Positions 7,199-11,184 of a stretch of DNA of 11,184 nt are shown here, piece after piece. Under the pieces are notes generated by a model, which saw only the letters and a list, made by a program, of their open reading frames with translations, was not told where the DNA came from and searched no databases. The stretch's first letter is position 1, and each line of letters starts with the position of its first letter. The DNA comes from Thermoplasmata archaeon (GTDB taxonomy: Archaea; Thermoplasmatota; E2; UBA202; JdFR-43): positions 1-11,184 of the forward strand of contig JAGGXG010000016.1 in NCBI GenBank assembly GCA_021163175.1, written 5' to 3'. A program made the translations under genes and the position numbers.

Positions 7199-7760
7199 TT
7201 TCTACCCGCATAGCATATATCTTTTTAGCCAGAGATTTATCCAGCGCTATCACCTTGTTATGTGCCAAAATTATCATCTCATTGCTTCTTTTCTTCTCCA
7301 TCATGAACGGCGTCATGGGGGCGATGCCTGCGCCGATGAGGCGGGAGATTATTCTCGGGTCATTGATGGCGAATGCAACTATTATTCCCCTTTCTCCCTC
7401 CTCAAATTCCTCGAGACTTTCTTTTTTTCTGGTAAGCGTGTCTTTCATCAACTCTATGTCTTTTTTTTCCAGCAAATGCTCCAATGAATGGGCTATTTCA
7501 TGTGCTTCCTTTCCTCCAAAAAATTTCTCTATGGTTACGTGCCTTTCATACATCTCATTTGCCATTTCTTCTCCTTTTTTAGTTAGAGAGACCTTTTCCT
7601 TATATTTTGCCAGTCCTTCTTTTTCCATTTCTTTTATCGCATCCATTACTTCTATTTTGCTTGAATTCGTTTCATCCATGATCTCTTTTATAGAAACGGG
7701 TCTGTTCTTCTCTCTTGTAAATCTCAATATATCATCTATGAGGAGACGGAGCCAGTTCAT
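7170..7760 (-). CDS. DtxR/MntR-family metal-dependent repressor fused to a FeoA domain
   Basis: This 196-residue protein combines three parts. Residues about 1-70 are a winged helix-turn-helix (SIKEIMDETNSSKIEVMDAI, then SLTKKGEEMA). Residues about 71-112 are the metal-binding and dimer region: H74, E78, H87, H91, E94 and H95 line up with DtxR H79, E83, H98, C102, E105 and H106. The Cys ligand of DtxR is thus replaced by His. Residues about 116-184 are a FeoA/SH3-like domain (EFEEGERGIIVAF, RLIGAGIAPMTPF, IALDKSLAKKIYA). The usual job of the family is to bind operators when metal is plentiful and shut off uptake genes; FeoA normally contacts or stimulates FeoB. Its ATG follows the KaiC-like gene's TAA with no gap, a GAGG lies 6 nt before it, and its 3' end overlaps feoB. 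Fe(II) is the likely effector, with Mn(II) an alternative. Confidence 0.9.
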   Translation of the reverse strand: MNWLRLLIDDILRFTREKNRPVSIKEIMDETNSSKIEVMDAIKEMEKEGLAKYKEKVSLTKKGEEMANEMYERHVTIEKFFGGKEAHEIAHSLEHLLEKKDIELMKDTLTRKKESLEEFEEGERGIIVAFAINDPRIISRLIGAGIAPMTPFMMEKKRSNEMIILAHNKVIALDKSLAKKIYAMRVENEGFTGRTA

Positions 7761-8486
7761 TTATAGCCTCGATATTACCGGAATTAAATTTTTCTTTCCC
7801 TTCTCAGCTTCTTTCCTTATGCTTTTGAGTATATCCTGCGTTAAAGGAACCTCTGTTTCCCTATCCAAAAATTTTACATCTTTCATCCTCGCTATCCTTA
7901 AAAACAATTTCATTGGCTTCTCCATTCTGCTGAATATAAGATTGTCTGCCACGCTTTCCAATCCCTCTGCCTTTTCCTTAAAAGCATCTGAATTTATTGT
8001 GAAGAAGTATGTCGTGCTTTTATCCTCTCCAATTATGCTGCGAAGTTTTTCATATACTGCATCACCATATGTTTTGGAAAAGAATAGAAGATTTAGAGCA
8101 GAGGCAACAACCATTTCGTTTCCATGTATGTATTTTCTTATTTCATCCCAGACATTGGGCTTTACCAGATTAGCTTTTATCCAGTTTTTATCAATGCTTT
8201 CAACATCATCTATACCAACATCGAGCTCCACATAGAATACTTTATCGTCATATTCTTCCGGGTCTGTGCCAAACAATTTCATAACATTTATGACATATCC
8301 CCTTGTTGTGCTCGTCAGCACTATAATTAAGCTGCCTCCCTGCTTTATATATGAGGAAGCAAATATGTAGCCAATTAACGGCTTGCCGCTGCCGCCTGGG
8401 CCGCTTACAAGCGTTGAGGTATGCAATGGAAAACCTTCTGGAAGCAGTTCATCAAGCCAATCTATATTCATTTTTATTTTTTCCAT
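7761..8486 (-). CDS. RecA/KaiC-like (RAD55-type) protein with degenerate Walker motifs
   Basis: This 241-residue protein has the fold signature of a single-domain RecA/KaiC family member: LDELLPEGFPLHTSTLVSGPGGSGK near the N-terminus, then FASSYIKQGGSLIIVLTST as the next strand. The P-loop reads G29-P-G-G-S-G-K35-P36, so the Ser/Thr that holds Mg2+ after the Lys is Pro. The expected Walker B strand is EMVVASALNLL (124-134), with Ala128 where KaiC relatives have Asp. It may bind nucleotide without cleaving it, or act as a structural or sensing partner. There is no signal peptide or membrane segment. It is the first gene of a tight unit with the DtxR-FeoA regulator and FeoB, so a role in regulation of iron uptake is an inference from position only. 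A second possible start is Met6. Family level is fairly sure; the function is unknown. Confidence 0.78.
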   Translation of the reverse strand: MEKIKMNIDWLDELLPEGFPLHTSTLVSGPGGSGKPLIGYIFASSYIKQGGSLIIVLTSTTRGYVINVMKLFGTDPEEYDDKVFYVELDVGIDDVESIDKNWIKANLVKPNVWDEIRKYIHGNEMVVASALNLLFFSKTYGDAVYEKLRSIIGEDKSTTYFFTINSDAFKEKAEGLESVADNLIFSRMEKPMKLFLRIARMKDVKFLDRETEVPLTQDILKSIRKEAEKGKKNLIPVISRL

Positions 8487-8513
8487 ATGGTTATATATGC
8501 AATGATTTAAAAT
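8487..8513 (-). promoter_or_regulatory. Putative promoter of the KaiC-like / DtxR-FeoA / FeoB unit
   Basis: The 27-bp gap after the flavoprotein gene contains TTTTAAAT at 8512-8505 (minus strand), 19-26 nt before the ATG, and a second A/T box TATATAA closer in. No Shine-Dalgarno site is seen. This matches the arrangement before the other first-in-unit genes and suggests that the iron unit starts its own, leaderless transcript here. Confidence 0.4.
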
Positions 8514-9563
8514 TTACCATCCCCATTTAATAGAATGCAACAATGCCCTTGAAATATTATAGAATTTGGGAATGGATGCAAAATGAAGGAAAACGCCTGC
8601 TACATCCCTGTATTTTATCTGCCTCAATTCCTTCCCATCTATCTTTTCAAATATCATTTCCATCTCTCTGTCATTTAATTTTTCTACCGCTTTCCTCCCT
8701 TTCATTAAAATGCCATCCATAATAGCATGCTTTTTTATCTCCTCCTCATATCTTTTCAGGTTAACAACATTTTTTGCAAGTATTTTTGCGGCATGTATGG
8801 CAGGAGAAATGCCACCCAGCGAGAAAGGATTTGCCATGCAGGCGGCGTCGCCAATCAAAACAACGCCTTCCTTAACAAATTTTTCCACGCCTCCATAAGG
8901 AATCATTCCAGCTTTCTTTGCCAGCATCTTTCCATCTATTTTCATTTCCTTCAAAAACCTATCAAGCATGGAAAATTTTCCTATTACGCCAATATTGATG
9001 CTCTCTTTCTTTGGAAATATCCATGCATAATACTGGGAAAATTTTTTTGAGAGATAGAATTCAAGAAAGTCATCATCCTTTTTATATTCAATTTCATACT
9101 CGCTTCCAACATCAAAAGCACATTTCCCGCCAAAAAATTTTCTTACTACCGATAATGGCCCATCGGCCCCTATACACAATTCATAATTCTTTTTTTCCTC
9201 TTCTGTGTAAATATATTTAGAATCAACTTTTATTACCTTACTCGAGAATTTTATTTTACCTCCTCCCCTTATAAATTCATCGGCCATTCCTTCCATCCAT
9301 TTTTGCCTGTCCAAAACAACGCCTCTCGTTTTTACATAAAAATATTTCCCGTTGAAAATGATTTTTAAACCCTCTACGAGTCTTTCAAAATAGGGTGTGG
9401 AATCGAAAGGAAGCATTTTTAGGGAATCAAGATCGCATGCTTCCCCGCATGCAGTACTTTTTATCCTGTCCTCCTTTTCCAGAATGGTAACTTGATAGCC
9501 TTTTTCCAGTAAAAACAATCCAGTTGCAAGCCCGGCTGGACCCGCACCAACAATATAAATCAT
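8514..9563 (-). CDS. Geranylgeranyl-reductase-family FAD protein
   Basis: This 349-residue flavoprotein belongs to the family (COG0644) that reduces double bonds of geranylgeranyl chains, in archaea mainly those of membrane ether lipids. The FAD site is plain: G6-A-G-P-A-G11 at the N-terminus with E29 for the ribose, G132-A-D-G135 in the middle, and the second FAD signature G238-D-A-A241. A C39-G-E-A42 segment lies after the Rossmann start, and Y179-A-W181-I-F183-P184 fits the YxWxFP motif used to hold the isoprenoid substrate. It is about 40-50 residues shorter than Thermoplasma-type lipid reductases, so it may be a paralogue acting on another polyprenyl compound, such as a quinone tail. The start directly precedes the dinucleotide-binding motif and is secure. 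No Shine-Dalgarno site or clear TATA box precedes it; a T-tract does. It lies 17 bp after the Asp-box gene and 27 bp before the KaiC-like gene. Confidence 0.85.
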   Translation of the reverse strand: MIYIVGAGPAGLATGLFLLEKGYQVTILEKEDRIKSTACGEACDLDSLKMLPFDSTPYFERLVEGLKIIFNGKYFYVKTRGVVLDRQKWMEGMADEFIRGGGKIKFSSKVIKVDSKYIYTEEEKKNYELCIGADGPLSVVRKFFGGKCAFDVGSEYEIEYKKDDDFLEFYLSKKFSQYYAWIFPKKESINIGVIGKFSMLDRFLKEMKIDGKMLAKKAGMIPYGGVEKFVKEGVVLIGDAACMANPFSLGGISPAIHAAKILAKNVVNLKRYEEEIKKHAIMDGILMKGRKAVEKLNDREMEMIFEKIDGKELRQIKYRDVAGVFLHFASIPKFYNISRALLHSIKWGW

Positions 9564-9576
9564 AAAAAAAGGAAGA
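9564..9576 (-). terminator. Pyrimidine/oligo-T terminator after the Asp-box protein gene
   Basis: On the minus strand the 17-nt gap after the stop codon reads TCTCTCTTCC followed by TTTTTTT, ending right at the next ATG. A T7 tract is a good archaeal termination signal. Some transcripts may read through, because no separate promoter is evident for the flavoprotein gene. Confidence 0.35.
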
Positions 9577-9580
9577 GAGA

Positions 9581-11170
9581 TTACTTCAAGCCGAGCACCA
9601 ATGGGCCCAGCAAGAAGCCAGTTGCTTTTGCTGTCACTCCTCCTGCACTTGCCGTTATGGTGATTTTTCCTATTCCTATTGGAAGAACCTTTATATCAAC
9701 GCTTTCTCCTGGATTTAGCGTGACTGTTGTTTCTGTTGATTTGCCCATTATTACCAGGCCTCCTGTGATCTCAACGCTGCATGGTGCATTTTCTGCTGCT
9801 TCTGTTCCAACATTGCTTACATGAACCGTTATTCCAAATCCTCCGGATATCGTTACCTCAAGGCGAGGTGCTGGAAGAGATGCATAATAAACATCTATGT
9901 TGCCATTCCTGTTATCTTCCCATACAATTCCCGCCGCAGAAATATCGATGCATCCTGGCTCTGCAATAACACTTCCATCGTTATCATTTATTTGAATCGG
10001 CTCACCCCATGTCGCACCACCATCCTTGGATTTCACGAGATAGAGATTTCCATTGCTTACATATGCCACATACACGTTATTTCCAGCTATGTAAACATCG
10101 GGATGCATCTCATTTACAGGATGCTGTTCCACAACAGTGCTTATACTCCATGTGGCTCCATCATCATTGCTGTATGCGCATTTTATGTCCCAGTCTCCAT
10201 ATATGTTATCGTTATTCATATATACTATTACAACATTGTCACCAGATTTTGAAATAGCGGGATCTCTTCCTTCATCTATATATTTCTGGTAAGGTGTGTA
10301 TTCTATGTCTGTTGAGTCAGTATCGCCTTCAACAGGTATTATCTTCTTCCATACTATCTGATATTTCTCCAATGTTTCATTGAAATAATCCCAGGCATAA
10401 TGCACATCCATGTTAACGCCAGCCATGTCAGGATTGTCTGCTGGTGCAGTAACCAGATGAGTCTGTCCATCGTATGTTGACTCGCCGCTTCCTGCACTTA
10501 AATCTGCTATCATCTGACATGGGCAACCTGGAATATCATACACGTCATAAACGAAGTGATAAATATACATACATGCTGGTCCATTGACATCGTAGTATTG
10601 TCCTTCGAGATATGTGTTATCGGAAACACATGCATATACTGGTGCATCTATTTCCTCTGTCCAGTACATTGCCTCGAATGTTGTTGGGTCAGTTACATCA
10701 CCAATTGTATAGAAGCCCATGTACATGTTGGTTTCGTCAAGATAAACACCATATAAGCCCGTGTATGTTGGACAATCCTGCCAGGAAATGTCTGAATGCG
10801 TGAGCAATTCTCCTGTTTGGGTTGCAAAGGATGTCCATGTTTGGCCATTATCGGAAGAATAAGCATATGCGATTTCCGCAGCCAGTACTCCTTGCTGTTG
10901 TGTCCAGGTTACCACAATATTTCCCTTGTCATCTGTAGTAATGCCGGGCATAACATCATCGTATTCTGAATCAGCGCTTACCAGAACATTTCCATCGTTT
11001 GCAGTCGCAATGGATTTCCCAACTTTCACCACTTTTACTGGCAATTCTTTAACATTTCTCGTCAATGGCGTATTCCATTTCTCGCTCGAAACCTGCATGC
11101 TTGACAATATCATCATCGCAGCTATCGCCACCACAAACACTCCAAATACGGTTTTTCTTCTCACATCCAT
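9581..11170 (-). CDS. Secreted Asp-box (BNR) beta-propeller protein with C-terminal Ig-like domain
   Basis: This 529-residue protein begins with a classic signal peptide: MDVRRK, then the hydrophobic core VFGVFVVAIAAMMILSS (8-24). Three Asp-box motifs (SxDxGxTW) are visible: S106DNGQTW112, S334NDDGATW341 and S381KDGGATW388. A further propeller strand motif, IVWEDNRNGNIDVYYA, is at 415-430. Asp boxes mark turns of sialidase-type beta-propellers, but no sialidase arginine triad or FRIP motif is evident, so an enzyme role is not supported. Residues about 436-515 look like an Ig/CARDB-type beta-sandwich (LEVTISGGFGITVHVSNVG, LNPGESVDIKVLPIG). The chain ends in a hydrophobic GFLLGPLVLGLK. Eight cysteines (133, 181, 200, 216, 218, 331, 407, 464) could form disulfides outside the cell. 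A surface binding or glycan-related role is likely but unproven. The start is supported by a GGAGG 7 nt upstream. Confidence 0.8.
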   Translation of the reverse strand: MDVRRKTVFGVFVVAIAAMMILSSMQVSSEKWNTPLTRNVKELPVKVVKVGKSIATANDGNVLVSADSEYDDVMPGITTDDKGNIVVTWTQQQGVLAAEIAYAYSSDNGQTWTSFATQTGELLTHSDISWQDCPTYTGLYGVYLDETNMYMGFYTIGDVTDPTTFEAMYWTEEIDAPVYACVSDNTYLEGQYYDVNGPACMYIYHFVYDVYDIPGCPCQMIADLSAGSGESTYDGQTHLVTAPADNPDMAGVNMDVHYAWDYFNETLEKYQIVWKKIIPVEGDTDSTDIEYTPYQKYIDEGRDPAISKSGDNVVIVYMNNDNIYGDWDIKCAYSNDDGATWSISTVVEQHPVNEMHPDVYIAGNNVYVAYVSNGNLYLVKSKDGGATWGEPIQINDNDGSVIAEPGCIDISAAGIVWEDNRNGNIDVYYASLPAPRLEVTISGGFGITVHVSNVGTEAAENAPCSVEITGGLVIMGKSTETTVTLNPGESVDIKVLPIGIGKITITASAGGVTAKATGFLLGPLVLGLK

Positions 11171-11177
11171 TTTTTCG

Positions 11178-11182
11178 CCTCC
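11178..11182 (-). promoter_or_regulatory. Shine-Dalgarno site of the Asp-box protein gene
   Basis: GGAGG lies 7 nt before the ATG on the minus strand (TTGGAGGCGAAAAAATG). Unlike the first-in-unit genes elsewhere in the window, this gene is clearly translated from a leadered or polycistronic mRNA whose start lies beyond the window. Confidence 0.7.
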
Positions 11183-11184
11183 AA

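Noticed and set aside
7255..8235. Long plus-strand open frame (326 codons) opposite the regulator and KaiC-like genes
   Set aside because: Its translation is a Ser/Phe/Ile-rich low-complexity string with no recognisable motif, and it lies antisense to two genes with clear domains and conserved residues.
8483..8490. Perfect palindrome CCATATGG over the start codon of the KaiC-like gene, as a repressor operator
   Set aside because: Eight bases with an AT core arise readily by chance, the symmetry does not extend further, and no second copy is seen near other promoters in the window.
9581..11170. Sialidase activity of the Asp-box protein
   Set aside because: Asp boxes occur in many non-enzymatic propellers, and I see neither the FRIP motif nor a convincing arginine triad.
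1..11184. CRISPR arrays, insertion sequences, tRNA or rRNA genes
   Set aside because: No regularly spaced repeats, transposase-like proteins, terminal inverted repeats or recognisable tRNA/rRNA segments were seen; nearly all of the sequence is taken up by the eight genes, and the longest gap between genes is 46 bp.

Overview
The window looks like archaeal chromosome from a thermophile, most likely Euryarchaeota in the broad sense and possibly a Thermoplasmatota lineage. Four things point that way. There is a fused CTP:inositol-1-phosphate cytidylyltransferase / di-myo-inositol-phosphate-phosphate synthase, which makes a heat-stress solute of hyperthermophiles. There is a geranylgeranyl-reductase-family flavoprotein of the kind that saturates archaeal lipids. 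There is an archaeal-type tryptophanyl-tRNA synthetase. TATA-like boxes sit about 20-30 nt before start codons that lack a Shine-Dalgarno site, as expected for leaderless archaeal transcripts. The DNA is AT-rich, coding density is very high, and there are no mobile elements, CRISPR arrays or RNA genes that I can see. The lineage is an inference from gene content.

Layout. Positions 49-2396 (minus) hold a two-gene unit: the fused DIPP synthase (upstream) and a COG2108-type radical SAM protein, joined by an ATGA overlap. A 31-bp divergent promoter region (2397-2427) separates this unit from a secreted gingipain-like (peptidase C25) protease at 2428-3981 (plus). TrpRS follows at 4028-5320 (plus). 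It converges, with only 12 bp between, on a long minus-strand series that reads right to left from 11170 to 5333: a secreted Asp-box beta-propeller protein, a geranylgeranyl-reductase-like flavoprotein, a RecA/KaiC-like protein with degenerate nucleotide-binding motifs, a DtxR-type repressor fused to a FeoA domain, and FeoB.

How the genes may work together. The last three minus genes (8486 to 5333) look like one iron-uptake operon with its own promoter. The regulator starts directly after the stop codon of the KaiC-like gene and overlaps feoB by 29 nt, so sensor/repressor, FeoA accessory domain and Fe(II) channel are produced together. The KaiC-like protein in this unit is the least explained gene: both its Walker A and Walker B motifs lack a key residue. 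The C25 protease and the Asp-box protein are both exported, which suggests an organism that works on proteins or glycans outside the cell. A separate pattern runs across most cytoplasmic genes: short stretches rich in G/C-ending codons coincide with the most conserved active-site motifs, in an otherwise A/T-ending codon background.
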